NCBI RefSeq assembly: GCF_021606685.1
Contig: NZ_WKCB01000017.1
Span: 1 to 64,000, forward strand
Source: Pseudomonas syringae
Lineage (GTDB): Bacteria; Pseudomonadota; Gammaproteobacteria; Pseudomonadales; Pseudomonadaceae
Direction of reading: 5' to 3'
Length of the DNA stretch: 64,000 nt
In this document: one piece after another, positions 25,400-35,152 of the stretch
Layout of the letters: each line of letters starts with the position of its first letter
Position numbering within the stretch: position 1 is the stretch's first letter
Made by a program: the position numbers and the translations under genes
Notes under the pieces: generated by a model
What the model was told of the DNA's origin: nothing
Database searches by the model: none
The model's input: the letters and a program-made list of their open reading frames with translations, nothing else

Positions 25400-27474
25400 A
25401 CGGATTTTTTACCGGCTTCCCGCCCGCCCGCGACTGGTTCTATGGGGTGCGTACCTTCGCCGCGTCGATGATCGCGCTGTATATCGCCATGCTGATGCAG
25501 ATGCCGCGTCCGTATTGGGCGATGGCCACGGTGTATATCGTCTCCAGCCCGTTTGTCGGCCCTACCAGCTCCAAGGCCCTGTACCGTGCCATCGGCACTC
25601 TGATGGGGGCGGCGGCGGCAGTGTTTTTTGTGCCGATGTTCGTGCAATCGCCGTACATTCTGGTGGTGGTGATTGCGCTGTGGACGGGCACCTTGCTGTT
25701 TCTCTCCATGCACCTGCGCACCGCCAACAACTATGCGCTGATGCTGGCGGGCTACACCCTGCCGCTGATCGCCTTGCCAGTGGTCGACAACCCCTTGGCG
25801 GTGTGGGATGTGGCCGAGGCGCGTACCGAGGAAATTTTCCTCGGTATCGCGGTAGCCGCCGTGGTGGGCGCGATGTTCTGGCCACGCCGACTGATGCCGG
25901 TGTTCGACGGCTCGGTAGCCAAGTGGTTTGCCGATGCGCAGGTCTACAGCCAACGCTTTTTGACCCGCAATGTCGAGCCTGAAGAGGTCAGCACATTACG
26001 CGGCGGCATGGTCGCCACCTTCAACACCCTTGAATTGATGATTGGCCAGTTGCCCCACGAAGGCGCGCGACCACAGACGGTGCGCAACACCAAGGAACTG
26101 CGCGGGCGCATGATCCACCTGCTGCCGGTGATCGACGCCCTGGACGATGCGATTTACGCGATCGAGCACCGCGCACCGGAATTTCTCGATCAGCTCACGC
26201 CGTTGCTGGAAGCCGCCAATGCCTGGCTGCAGAGCACCACTCAGGCAGCGCCCCTCGAGCGCTGGCGCGTGCTACGCGACGCAATCGATGCCGCCCAGCC
26301 CCAGGGCGAAGCGCTGGACGATCGCCACACGCTGTTGTTTTCCAACGCCCTGTACCGCCTGGGCGAATGGGTTGACCTGTGGCAAGACTGCCGCAGCCTG
26401 CAAGCCGCCATCCAGTGCGAAAGCCAGGACACCTGGCGCGCCGTCTACCGCCACTGGCGCCTGGGCCGGCTGACGCCATTTCTCGACCGTGGCCTGATGT
26501 TCTACTCGGCGTTTTCCACCGTCTCCGCGATCATCGTCGCCTCGGTGCTGTGGATTCTGCTGGGCTGGACCGACGGCGGCAGCGCGGTGATCCTCGCGGC
26601 CGTGGCCTGCAGTTTTTTTGCGACCATGGACGACCCGGCGCCGCAGATCTATCGGTTCTTTTTCTGGACCGCCATGTCGGTGCTGTTCGCCAGCCTCTAT
26701 CTGTTCCTGGTGCTGCCCAACCTGCACGATTTCCCGATGCTGGTGCTGGCGTTTGCGGTGCCGTTCATCTGCATTGGCACGCTCACGGTGCAGCCGCGTT
26801 TCTACCTGGGCATGCTGCTGACGCTGGTGAACACCTCGTCGTTCATCAGCATCCAGGGCGCCTATGACGCGGACTTTTTAAACTTCGCCAACGTCAACCT
26901 GGCCGGGCCAGTGGGCCTGCTGTTCGCCTTTGTGTGGACGTTGATCGCGCGGCCCTTCGGCGCCGAACTGGCGGCCAAGCGCCTGACCCGTTTCAGCTGG
27001 CGCGATATCGTCAGCCTCACCGAGCCCGCGACCCTGGCCGAACACCGGCATATGGCCGCGCAGATGCTCGACCGCCTGATGCAGCACCTGCCGCGCCTGG
27101 CCCTCACCGGGCAGGACACCGGCATTGCCCTGCGCGACTTGCGCGTGGCGCTCAACCTGCTCGACCTGCTGGCCTACTCGCCACGCATCCTCGGCGTGCC
27201 ACGGGTGCTGCTCAACCAGGTGGTGGAAGGCGTGGGCGCTTACTTCAAGGCGTGTCTCAAGGCGGGTGAACGCTTGCCGGCGCCGAGCGGTCTGCTGATG
27301 ACCCTCGACCGCACGCGCCGCGCCCTCAACGGTCAGGGCCTGCAAGACGAAGACGATACCCGCGTGCACCTGCTGCACGCACTGGCTGGTTTGCGCCTGG
27401 CGCTGTTGCCCGGCGTGGAATTTATCGGCGGCAGCGAGATGGAAGCGCCGCTGCCTGATGGAGCGCCTTTATGA
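25396..27474 (+). CDS. FUSC-family (AaeB-like) inner-membrane efflux protein
   Basis: This 692-residue protein has two sets of membrane helices (roughly residues 15-165 and 360-520) separated and followed by soluble helical domains, the FUSC/AaeB arrangement. The start is TTG at 25396, overlapping the MarR stop as TTGA. This weak codon would set a low level of translation tied to the regulator. AaeB-type pumps export aromatic carboxylic acids such as p-hydroxybenzoate, and fusaric-acid resistance proteins belong to the same family. It works with DUF1656, HlyD and OMF proteins encoded directly after it. Confidence 0.9.
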   Translation: MNGFFTGFPPARDWFYGVRTFAASMIALYIAMLMQMPRPYWAMATVYIVSSPFVGPTSSKALYRAIGTLMGAAAAVFFVPMFVQSPYILVVVIALWTGTLLFLSMHLRTANNYALMLAGYTLPLIALPVVDNPLAVWDVAEARTEEIFLGIAVAAVVGAMFWPRRLMPVFDGSVAKWFADAQVYSQRFLTRNVEPEEVSTLRGGMVATFNTLELMIGQLPHEGARPQTVRNTKELRGRMIHLLPVIDALDDAIYAIEHRAPEFLDQLTPLLEAANAWLQSTTQAAPLERWRVLRDAIDAAQPQGEALDDRHTLLFSNALYRLGEWVDLWQDCRSLQAAIQCESQDTWRAVYRHWRLGRLTPFLDRGLMFYSAFSTVSAIIVASVLWILLGWTDGGSAVILAAVACSFFATMDDPAPQIYRFFFWTAMSVLFASLYLFLVLPNLHDFPMLVLAFAVPFICIGTLTVQPRFYLGMLLTLVNTSSFISIQGAYDADFLNFANVNLAGPVGLLFAFVWTLIARPFGAELAAKRLTRFSWRDIVSLTEPATLAEHRHMAAQMLDRLMQHLPRLALTGQDTGIALRDLRVALNLLDLLAYSPRILGVPRVLLNQVVEGVGAYFKACLKAGERLPAPSGLLMTLDRTRRALNGQGLQDEDDTRVHLLHALAGLRLALLPGVEFIGGSEMEAPLPDGAPL

Positions 27475-27680
27475 TCGGTGATCTGGATATCAGCGGGGTG
27501 TTCCTGCCCACGCTGCTGGTGCTGATGGGCATTACGTATGTGTTGTTCCTGGTGGTGCACGGGTTGTTGACCCGCCTCCACTTCTATCGCCTGGTCTGGC
27601 ACCGGGCATTGTTCAATGTGGGACTCTATGCGCTGTTGCTGGGCGCGGTGGACTCACTCAGTCGATACCTGATGACATGA
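27471..27680 (+). CDS. DUF1656 (AaeX-like) small membrane protein
   Basis: This 69-residue protein has two membrane segments (IGDLDISGVFLPTLLVLMG opens the first). It is the usual third partner of AaeB/AaeA-type pumps. It overlaps the gene before and the gene after by four bases each. Confidence 0.92.
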   Translation: MIGDLDISGVFLPTLLVLMGITYVLFLVVHGLLTRLHFYRLVWHRALFNVGLYALLLGAVDSLSRYLMT

Positions 27681-28567
27681 AAAAACCTTTTTTGACCATC
27701 GGCCGTGTAGTCCTCACGTTGTTGATCGTGACGTTTGCGGTTGTCGTTGTGTGGCGCATGGTCATGTACTACATGTTTGCCCCCTGGACCCGCGACGGGC
27801 ACATTCGTGCCGACATCGTGCAGATCGCCCCGGACGTGTCCGGGCTGATCCAGCAGGTGGACGTGCGCGATAACCAGTTGGTGAGCAAAGGCCAGGTGCT
27901 GTTTGCCGTCGACCAGGACCGCTTCAAGCTGGCGCTGCGCCAGGCCCAGGCCGCCGTGGCCGACCGCCAGGAAACCCTGGCCCAGGCCAGCCGTGAGTAC
28001 AAGCGCAACCGTGGCCTCGGCAACCTGGTGCCCAGCGAGCAGCTGGAAGAAAGCCAGTCCCGCGTGGCTCGTGCCCAGTCGGCCCTGGCCGAAGCGCAAG
28101 TGACGGTGGATGCCGCCCAGCTCAACCTCGACCGTTCGGTGATCCGCAGCCCGGTGGACGGCTACGTCAACGACCGCGCGCCGCGTGCGCAGGAGTTCGT
28201 CACCGCCGGGCGCCCGGTGCTGTCGGTGGTAGACAGCAACTCATTCCATATCGACGGCTACTTCGAAGAAACCAAGCTCGACGGCATTCACGTCGGCATG
28301 GCGGTGGATATCCGCGTGATCGGTGACAACGCCCGCCTGCGCGGGCATGTGCAGAGCATCGTCGCCGGTATCGAAGACCGTGACCGCAGCAGCGGCTCCA
28401 ACCTGTTGCCCAACGTCAACCCGGCGTTCAGCTGGGTACGCCTGGCCCAGCGGATTCCGGTGCGCATTGCCTTTGATGATGTGCCGGCGGACTTTCGCAT
28501 GATCGCCGGGCGCACGGCGACGGTGTCGATCATCGGCGATAAGGTTAAAGACGGAGACAAGCCATGA
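27677..28567 (+). CDS. HlyD-family membrane fusion protein (AaeA-like)
   Basis: This periplasmic adaptor of 296 residues has an N-terminal membrane anchor (about 8-32), the lipoyl halves DVSGLIQQVDVRDNQLVSKGQ and VIRSPVDGYVNDRAP, a short helical hairpin and a C-terminal barrel. It starts in an ATGA overlap with the DUF1656 gene and ends in one with the outer membrane factor. It is shorter than the EmrA-type adaptor at 15996, as expected for the AaeA branch. Confidence 0.93.
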   Translation: MKKPFLTIGRVVLTLLIVTFAVVVVWRMVMYYMFAPWTRDGHIRADIVQIAPDVSGLIQQVDVRDNQLVSKGQVLFAVDQDRFKLALRQAQAAVADRQETLAQASREYKRNRGLGNLVPSEQLEESQSRVARAQSALAEAQVTVDAAQLNLDRSVIRSPVDGYVNDRAPRAQEFVTAGRPVLSVVDSNSFHIDGYFEETKLDGIHVGMAVDIRVIGDNARLRGHVQSIVAGIEDRDRSSGSNLLPNVNPAFSWVRLAQRIPVRIAFDDVPADFRMIAGRTATVSIIGDKVKDGDKP

Positions 28568-30006
28568 AGCAGCTCCTGGCAACCGCTGCGCTGGGGTTGT
28601 TGCTGTCGGCCTGCCAAGTCGTGGGGCCCGATTACACGTTGCCGGAAAAGTCCGCGGTCAAGCGGGATGACCTGCAAGGCCAGCTGGCGGGCGAGGGCAG
28701 TAATGTGGTCTCGGCGCCGGTCCCGGCCGACTGGTGGAAGCTGTACAAAGACCCGCGCCTGGATGAGCTGGTGCGTCAGGCCATGGCCTCCAACAGCGAC
28801 CTGCGCGTGGCGGCCGCCAACCTGCAGCGTGCGCGTTTCCAGACCGAGCAGGCTGAATCAGCCGGCGGCTGGAGCCTCGGTGCCAAGGCCGAGGCCCAGC
28901 GCCTGCAGGAGTCCGGTGAAGCCTTTTTGCTGACCGAAAAAGTCCCGGTGGGCAACATCGGCGCCGCCAGTATCACCACGTCGTATCAATTCGATTTGTT
29001 CGGCACTTTGCAGCGCGGCATCGAAAGCGCCCAGGCCAGCGCCGACGCAGCGCAAGCCGCCGCCGACATCGCACGCATCACTCTGGTGGCGGATGTGGTG
29101 CGCTCCTATACCCAGGTGTGCGCGGCCAACGAAGAGCTGGCGATCGCCAATGAGTCCCTCGACCTGCAAGCCCAGAGCACCACACTGACTCAGCGCCTGC
29201 GTGACGCCGGGCGCGGTGATGAAACCCAGGTGACGCGCTCGCAAACCCAATACAAATCCCTGCGCGCCGACATGCCGCGTTATGAAGCGGCGCGCCAGGC
29301 CGGTTTGTTCCGCCTGTCGATGCTGCTCGCCAAGCCGCTGGACCAACTGCCCGCCGGCACCGGCAACTGCGCCGAGCTGCCGCACATTGCCCAACTGCTG
29401 CCGGTAGGCGACGGCGCGGCGCTACTCAAGCGTCGCCCCGACGTGCGTCAGGCCGAACGTCAATTGGCTGCCGCCACCGCGCGTATCGGCGTGGCCACCG
29501 GTGCGCTGTATCCGGATATCAGCATTGGCGCCACCGTCGGCACCGTCGGCCTGCTCGAGAACCTGGGCACACCGGCCACCAACCGCTGGGGCTTCGGTCC
29601 GTTGATCAGCTGGACAGTGCCGACCAACGGTGCGCGCGCACGTATCCACGAAGCGGAGGCCGCGACCCAGGGCGCTCTGGCGCACTTCGACGGCGTGGTG
29701 CTCAACGCCATTCGCGAAACCCAGACCGGCCTGGCGCAATACACCGCGCAGTTGCAGCGCCGCGACGCGCTGGCCGAAGCCGGCGACTCGGCCAAGGAAG
29801 CCGCAGACCAGACCCACCGCTTCTTCCAGGCTGGCCGCGCGTCCTTCCTGGCGGACCTGCAAGCCACCCGCACCTACACCGATGTGCGGGCGCAACTGGC
29901 GGCGGCGAACACCCAGGTTGCCATGAGCCAGATCGACCTGTTTCTGGCGCTGGGCGGCGGCTGGGAAAGCGGACGAACGCAAGCGTCACCGCCCGGCAAA
30001 CCCTGA
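28564..30006 (+). CDS. Outer membrane efflux lipoprotein (OprM/NodT family)
   Basis: This 480-residue TolC-like channel is the exit duct of the FUSC pump. The lipobox LSAC puts the lipidated Cys at residue 17, followed by QVVGPDYTLP. The two OEP repeats are clear, with RRPDVRQAERQLAAATARIG in the second. It is the last gene of the MarR-led operon. Confidence 0.93.
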   Translation: MKQLLATAALGLLLSACQVVGPDYTLPEKSAVKRDDLQGQLAGEGSNVVSAPVPADWWKLYKDPRLDELVRQAMASNSDLRVAAANLQRARFQTEQAESAGGWSLGAKAEAQRLQESGEAFLLTEKVPVGNIGAASITTSYQFDLFGTLQRGIESAQASADAAQAAADIARITLVADVVRSYTQVCAANEELAIANESLDLQAQSTTLTQRLRDAGRGDETQVTRSQTQYKSLRADMPRYEAARQAGLFRLSMLLAKPLDQLPAGTGNCAELPHIAQLLPVGDGAALLKRRPDVRQAERQLAAATARIGVATGALYPDISIGATVGTVGLLENLGTPATNRWGFGPLISWTVPTNGARARIHEAEAATQGALAHFDGVVLNAIRETQTGLAQYTAQLQRRDALAEAGDSAKEAADQTHRFFQAGRASFLADLQATRTYTDVRAQLAAANTQVAMSQIDLFLALGGGWESGRTQASPPGKP

Positions 30007-30022
30007 GCGACTAGCTATGCTT

Positions 30023-30056
30023 TGTCAGGTGGATCGCCGTGATGGTCCACCTGACA
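30023..30056 (+). terminator. Hairpin after the FUSC efflux operon
   Basis: TGTCAGGTGGA and TCCACCTGACA form a perfect 11-base stem 17 bases after the last stop. There is no T-run behind it, so it could be a factor-assisted terminator or a 3'-end stabiliser. Confidence 0.55.
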
Positions 30057-30087
30057 CTGCTCGCGTTTGCTCATGGGGATTCCAATA

Positions 30088-30720
30088 ATGAAAAACCCTT
30101 ATGCTCCCGCTTTCTGGTGCGTGCTCTTCGCACTGGTGCTGTTATCGGCCGCGTATTTCTACGGCGTCATGCTCGCCCATCAACTCGACAAGGCCATGGT
30201 GTTTCTCGACAGCGCCTGCCTGGTCATCGGCACGTTGTCCATCGGCGTGGTGGCGTGGGCCTCTTACCAAAATCAACGGGTGAAGAGAAAACTGCTCGAG
30301 CAAGGCAAGACCCGCGTGGCCATCTGGGATACCAAGGTTGCCTTGCGTCGTGTCGAAACCGTGTTCGACCGCTATTTCTGGGGCAGCTACTGGCAGCCCG
30401 GGCGTACCTTCCAGGAAGTGATGGGCGACCTCACCGGCACACCGCTCGAAAAAAGCCTCGAAGTCCTGAAAAAACAGTGCGTGATGCTCGACCAGCAGGT
30501 CGCCGACGGTAGGCATTGGCTGAATAACGCACGGGAATTGTCCGACGTGGCCACACAGATGGCCCGCGAGCGCTACCAGCTGGACTTCTGCGACCCCAAG
30601 GCCGATACCCCGGGCAATGCCGTGATACACCGTGAGTTCGAGGTGCTGGTGTACACCTGGACCGCGCGGTTGAAGAGTTTTGACCACCAGCTCGACGAGA
30701 TAGAAATGGAATACTCGTGA
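30088..30720 (+). CDS. Hypothetical membrane protein with cytoplasmic tail
   Basis: This protein has about 210 residues. Two membrane helices are near the N-terminus (FWCVLFALVLLSAAYFYGVM and LDSACLVIGTLSIGVVAWAS), followed by a soluble helical region rich in charged residues. The ATG at 30088 with GGGG about ten bases upstream is preferred over a TTG/ATG a few codons earlier. No family is recognised. Confidence 0.75.
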   Translation: MKNPYAPAFWCVLFALVLLSAAYFYGVMLAHQLDKAMVFLDSACLVIGTLSIGVVAWASYQNQRVKRKLLEQGKTRVAIWDTKVALRRVETVFDRYFWGSYWQPGRTFQEVMGDLTGTPLEKSLEVLKKQCVMLDQQVADGRHWLNNARELSDVATQMARERYQLDFCDPKADTPGNAVIHREFEVLVYTWTARLKSFDHQLDEIEMEYS

Positions 30721-30867
30721 ACCAACTGCAGACCTGACCCCTCTGAGAAAGCTGGGCCGTTCCTGGCCGCCAGTGCTAATCTTCCCCCGCTTTCGGCGGG
30801 CTTGAGCCAACCCCTTGGGGTTCAAGGAAGACAGCCCACTTCTCACAGGATTTGATCAGGTCACTTC

Positions 30868-32364
30868 ATGAATAAGCCAGCAGTTGTTCTTTTGGGTTTT
30901 GTTGTCGCCGTTGGCGTCGTCAGTGCAGGCGGCGCCTGGTACACCGGTAAGCAACTGGAGCCGGTGCTGCAAACGGCGGTCCAGGACGCCAATAAAGAAC
31001 TGCAACGCTCCATGGCCGGCGTCGACGGCAGCGTCGCCCTGGAACTGGTGTCCCTTGATCGTGGCTTGTTCAGCAGCACCGCGCACTACCGCCTCAAGGC
31101 CCAAGGTTCGTTCCTGGGCGAACAGAACCCCAACCCCGAGTTGCTGTTCGTCGACCATATCGAACACGGCCCGCTGCCGTTCTCGCGCCTGGTGACGCTC
31201 AAGTGGCTGCCGGTCATGGCCACCAGTCACTTTGCAGTGGAAAAAAACGCCACCACCGAAAAATGGTTCGCGGCCGCAAAAGACGTGTCGCCGCTCAAAG
31301 GCGTGGCCAATATCGGCTACAACCGCTCGGTCAACGGCAATATCGAACTGCTGCCCGTGGAGTTCAAGGACGACACCTCGTCGGCGAGCTTCTCCGGCGC
31401 CAACCTGGACTTCGACAGCACCGCCGAGGGCAAGAAGGTCAAGGTTGATGGTTACATGAACAGCCTCAAGATTGCCGCGATCGACGCCAATGGCGCGCCG
31501 TTCGACGCTGAGTTCGCCGGCCTTACCGTCGCCAGCAACCTGGAAAAATCCACCTTCGGCTTCTACACCGGGCAGAACACCGTGGAACTGACCGACGGCA
31601 AGTTCACCGTTGGCCCACAAAAGACTGTGCTGACCCTCAAGGGCTTCGAGCAGAAAGACACCAGCGAAATCAAAGACAACAACATGAACGGTCGCGTCGA
31701 TTACAAGATCGATGAGATCGGCTTCCAGGGCAAACCTGTCGGCTCCGCCGCCATGGCCATGAGTGTGAAGAACATCGACGTGCCATCGGGCTTGCTGCTG
31801 ACCAAGCTGTACCAGGACAAGATGGTCCCGGTCCAAGCCGCTGCCGCCGCCGGCCAACCGGTGCCGGAGCTGCAACTGACCGAAGCCGAACAAGCCCTGG
31901 CCGAAGCCAACGTCAACCAGTTGCTGGCCGCCAAGCCGCATCTGGCGCTGGAAAACCTGTCGCTGAAAACCGCCCACGGCGAAAGCAAATTCAACCTGCT
32001 GGTAGACCTGACCAAGCCGTCGACCATGGAGCTGCCACCGGTTGAGCTGGGCAAGCAGATGGTGTCGCTGTTGGATGCCAACCTGACCTTGTCCAAACCG
32101 ATGATCGCCGACGTGGCGGCCCTGCAAGCGCAGGCGGGCGGCGTGACCGATCCCAAGGCCATTGAGCAGCAATCCCAGATGGCCAGCGAGATGATCAGCG
32201 GCATGGCCGTTGGCACCCAATTGGCGACGCTGGTGGGCAGCGATGTGGTGTCCAAACTGCACTACGCCAACAATGAAGTGACGTTCAACGGCCAGAAGAT
32301 GACCGTCGAGCAGTTCATTGGCTTCGTGATGGCCAAAGTCGGTGCGGTCAGCGGCGCGCAGTAA
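30868..32364 (+). CDS. DUF945 (YdgA-like) protein
   Basis: This 498-residue protein has an N-terminal hydrophobic anchor (VVLLGFVVAVGVVSAGGAWYTG) and the DUF945 features: YTGKQLEPVLQTAVQDANKEL near the N-terminus, FEHGPLP-type EHGPLPFSRL, then repeated beta-rich segments with AMSVKNIDV. The family is envelope-anchored and of unknown function. It is monocistronic here and followed by a REPIN that may end the transcript. Confidence 0.88.
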   Translation: MNKPAVVLLGFVVAVGVVSAGGAWYTGKQLEPVLQTAVQDANKELQRSMAGVDGSVALELVSLDRGLFSSTAHYRLKAQGSFLGEQNPNPELLFVDHIEHGPLPFSRLVTLKWLPVMATSHFAVEKNATTEKWFAAAKDVSPLKGVANIGYNRSVNGNIELLPVEFKDDTSSASFSGANLDFDSTAEGKKVKVDGYMNSLKIAAIDANGAPFDAEFAGLTVASNLEKSTFGFYTGQNTVELTDGKFTVGPQKTVLTLKGFEQKDTSEIKDNNMNGRVDYKIDEIGFQGKPVGSAAMAMSVKNIDVPSGLLLTKLYQDKMVPVQAAAAAGQPVPELQLTEAEQALAEANVNQLLAAKPHLALENLSLKTAHGESKFNLLVDLTKPSTMELPPVELGKQMVSLLDANLTLSKPMIADVAALQAQAGGVTDPKAIEQQSQMASEMISGMAVGTQLATLVGSDVVSKLHYANNEVTFNGQKMTVEQFIGFVMAKVGAVSGAQ

Positions 32365-32388
32365 CGCATTCAGCAGCACAGAAAAATC

Positions 32389-32487
32389 CGGGGGAGCGGG
32401 GTTGCCCGCGATAAGGGTCAAATGTTCGACGCAGACGTCGGCCAGGGCTCCGTTATCGCAGGCAAGTCCGCTCCCCCGTTTGTTTTT
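32389..32487. repeat. REPIN ending in a T-run (possible terminator)
   Basis: CGGGGGAGCGGGGTTGCCCG at 32389 is matched by an inverted GGCAAGTCCGCTCCCCCG ending at 32478, with GATAAGGG/CGTTATCG in the inner arms. TTTGTTTTT follows, so on the plus strand it can also act as an intrinsic terminator for the DUF945 gene. The stem has mismatches compared with the other REPINs. Confidence 0.8.
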
Positions 32488-32659
32488 CAGATAGGTGGGC
32501 AATTCTGAACAATTGTTCTGATTTGTCCTTTTTCCTACGTGTGTCGGGGATAGTCCCTACAGGAAAGCTAGGTCGGGTCATCAGACGCCGGCACCCTGCC
32601 GCCACTGTGCGCAGGACCACCTATCGTTAAAGCTTTCCGTGTGTAAGGAAGCTCACGAT

Positions 32660-35140
32660 ATGTTGCGAAACCCACCACTCAGTGCATCAGGCCGGTTGCG
32701 ACTGCTCGTCGGGGTCGCCTTGTGCAGCCAGTTGTTGATGCCCACCTTTGCCATGGCCGATCCGGCCTATGACGCCTTGATCATTCAGGCGCGCAACGGC
32801 AATTTCACACCCGCCCTGACTCAGTTGCGCCAGACGCCTGCCGAGCGCCAGACACCAGGCCAGATCAGCGATCACCTGGTGATCGCCGGTTGGGCCGGGC
32901 AGGACGCCGAAGTGCTCAAGGTCTACGAGACCCAGGGCACCCACCGTGACTTGACCTCGCAGGCACTGGCTACCGTCGCACGGACCTATCGCAACCGGCA
33001 GCAGTGGGCGCAGGCCGAAACCGTGTATCGCCGGGCGCTGCTGCGTGAGCCCAATAATATCGACCTGCAACTGGGCCTGGCCCTTACCCAGGCCGATGGC
33101 GGCAAGGCCAGCGAAGCCGTGCAACGCACGCGTGCGCTGGTGGCGGCCAAGCCCGATGACCCCAACCGGCGCATGGCCCTGGGGTATGCCCTGAGCCGCG
33201 CTGACTTGAACTACGACGCACTGTTCGAGTTTGACCAGGCGTTTATGCGTGCCGGAGACAAGCCGGAAGTCGCCCGCGAATACATCGTCGCCCTGCAAAA
33301 AGCGCGCTTGCCGGAAGCTGCGTTGCGCCTGTCGGCCAAGCGCCCGGGCCTGCTCGACCCGGTGACCCAGCGCCGTCTGGAGGGTGACCTCGCCGCCGAG
33401 CGGGTGCGCATGGCCGAGTTCGCCACGCGCTCCGAGCAAGAGCGTTATGTGATCGCCGACCGGGCGCTGCAGGATTACGACAAACTGCTCGCCCGCTGGA
33501 CCCCCGACGCCACCGCCCATGACGACGTGGTGCGCTGGCGCATCGACCGCCTGGGCGCACTCAAGGCGCGGGCGCGCACCGCCGAGGTGATCCGCGAGTA
33601 CCAGACGCTCAAGGCTGAAGGCGTGCAATTGCCGACCTACGCCGTGCGCTGGGTGGCCGCCGCCTACCTCGACCAGCGCCAGCCGGAGAACGCCGAGCCG
33701 CTGTATCGCGAGGTCCTGACCGCACCGGACGCCGACCCCGCTGACCATGTGGAAGACAGCACGGCGTTGTTCTATGCCTTGATGGAAAGCGACAAGGTGG
33801 CGCAGGCCCGCGAAGTGGCGAGCAACCTGGCCAAGACCCAAAACCCACGGGTAGAACTCAAGGGCCTGCCGGTCGGCAACCCCAATGACAGCTGGATGGA
33901 CGCGCAACAACTGTCCGCGCAAGCCGGCGTTTACGGCGGCGACCTGCCGGGCAGCGAAGCGGGCCTGGAAGCCTTGGTGGCAAAAGCCCCAGGCAACGTC
34001 GGCCTGCGCCTGGCCCAGGCCGATATGTACCGCGCCCGTGATCTGCCACGGCGCGCCGAAGGCATCCTCAAGGAAACCGAAGCCCAGGCGCCGCGCGATA
34101 TCGGCCTGGAAGTGAGCCAGGCCTACACCGCCATGGACCTGCAGGAGTGGCGCCAAATGGACACGCTCACCGATGACGTGCTCGCGCGCAACCCGGATAG
34201 CCGCCAAGTGCAGCGCCTCAGCCGCCTGCGCGACGTGCATGACATGGCCGAGTTGCGCGTCGAGGCCTACACCGGCAAAAGCTTCGGCGGCGGTAACAAC
34301 GGCGATGCGGGTGCGGTTTCGGGGAGCCGTGACTGGGGCATCGAAAGTCGTTTGTACACGCCGCCCATCGACGAAGACTGGCGCCTGTTTGCCGGTGCCG
34401 GTTATGCCCGTGCCGATTTCGACGAGGGTACTGGCCAGCACCGTTGGCAGGTTGTCGGTGTGGAGCGGCGTACCCGCGACATGACCATCGAAGCCGAGGT
34501 GTCCAACCATTCCTACGGCGATGGCACCAAGCAAGGTGCCGCCGTGTCGATTGCCCGCGACATCAACGATCACTGGCAATACGGCGCCAGCCTCGGCTAC
34601 CTGCTCAGCACCACGCCGCTGCGGGCGCTCAATGAGGGCGTCACGGCCAACGGCGGCAGCGGCTTTATCCGCTGGCGCGCGAACGAAAGCCGCGAGTGGA
34701 AACTGTCCCTCAGCCCGTCCCACTTCAGCGATGGCAACGACCGTTTCGAAGCCTTGCTCACCGGTCGCGAGGGCATCTACAGCTCGCCGAACGTGCAGGT
34801 TGACCTGGGCCTGGAAGTCGGCGCCAGCCGCAACAGCAAGGACGACACGGTGTATTTCAACCCCAAGTCCGACCTCAGCGTGTTGCCCACCGTGACCGTC
34901 AATCACGTGCTCTATCACCGCTATGAAACCCAGTGGAGCCAGCAATTCCAGCTCGGTGCAGGGACCTATAGCCAGAAAGATTACTCCACTGGCGGCGTCG
35001 GCCTGGTGGGTTACGGCCAGCGCTATCGCTGGAACGACGTACTGGAAGTCGGCGCCAACCTGAGCCTGATCAGCCGACCTTATGACGGTGATCGCGAACG
35101 CGATCTGCGCCTGCTCGTCGACCTCACTTACCGTTTCTAG
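32660..35140 (+). CDS. pgaA: PgaA: poly-N-acetylglucosamine outer membrane porin
   Basis: This is the outer-membrane exporter of poly-beta-1,6-GlcNAc, 826 residues long. The signal peptide ends in FAMA before DPAYDAL. Residues up to about 500 are TPR-like helical pairs (for example AQAETVYRRALLREPNNIDLQLGLALTQADGG) that bind PgaB and the polymer. The C-terminal third is beta-strand-rich and ends in a Phe (LLVDLTYRF), as an outer membrane barrel should. The ATG at 32660 has AAGGAAG ten bases before it; an in-frame GTG at 32639 adds residues ahead of the signal. It is first in pgaABCD. Confidence 0.93.
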   Translation: MLRNPPLSASGRLRLLVGVALCSQLLMPTFAMADPAYDALIIQARNGNFTPALTQLRQTPAERQTPGQISDHLVIAGWAGQDAEVLKVYETQGTHRDLTSQALATVARTYRNRQQWAQAETVYRRALLREPNNIDLQLGLALTQADGGKASEAVQRTRALVAAKPDDPNRRMALGYALSRADLNYDALFEFDQAFMRAGDKPEVAREYIVALQKARLPEAALRLSAKRPGLLDPVTQRRLEGDLAAERVRMAEFATRSEQERYVIADRALQDYDKLLARWTPDATAHDDVVRWRIDRLGALKARARTAEVIREYQTLKAEGVQLPTYAVRWVAAAYLDQRQPENAEPLYREVLTAPDADPADHVEDSTALFYALMESDKVAQAREVASNLAKTQNPRVELKGLPVGNPNDSWMDAQQLSAQAGVYGGDLPGSEAGLEALVAKAPGNVGLRLAQADMYRARDLPRRAEGILKETEAQAPRDIGLEVSQAYTAMDLQEWRQMDTLTDDVLARNPDSRQVQRLSRLRDVHDMAELRVEAYTGKSFGGGNNGDAGAVSGSRDWGIESRLYTPPIDEDWRLFAGAGYARADFDEGTGQHRWQVVGVERRTRDMTIEAEVSNHSYGDGTKQGAAVSIARDINDHWQYGASLGYLLSTTPLRALNEGVTANGGSGFIRWRANESREWKLSLSPSHFSDGNDRFEALLTGREGIYSSPNVQVDLGLEVGASRNSKDDTVYFNPKSDLSVLPTVTVNHVLYHRYETQWSQQFQLGAGTYSQKDYSTGGVGLVGYGQRYRWNDVLEVGANLSLISRPYDGDRERDLRLLVDLTYRF

Positions 35141-35152
35141 AAGAGCCTGACC

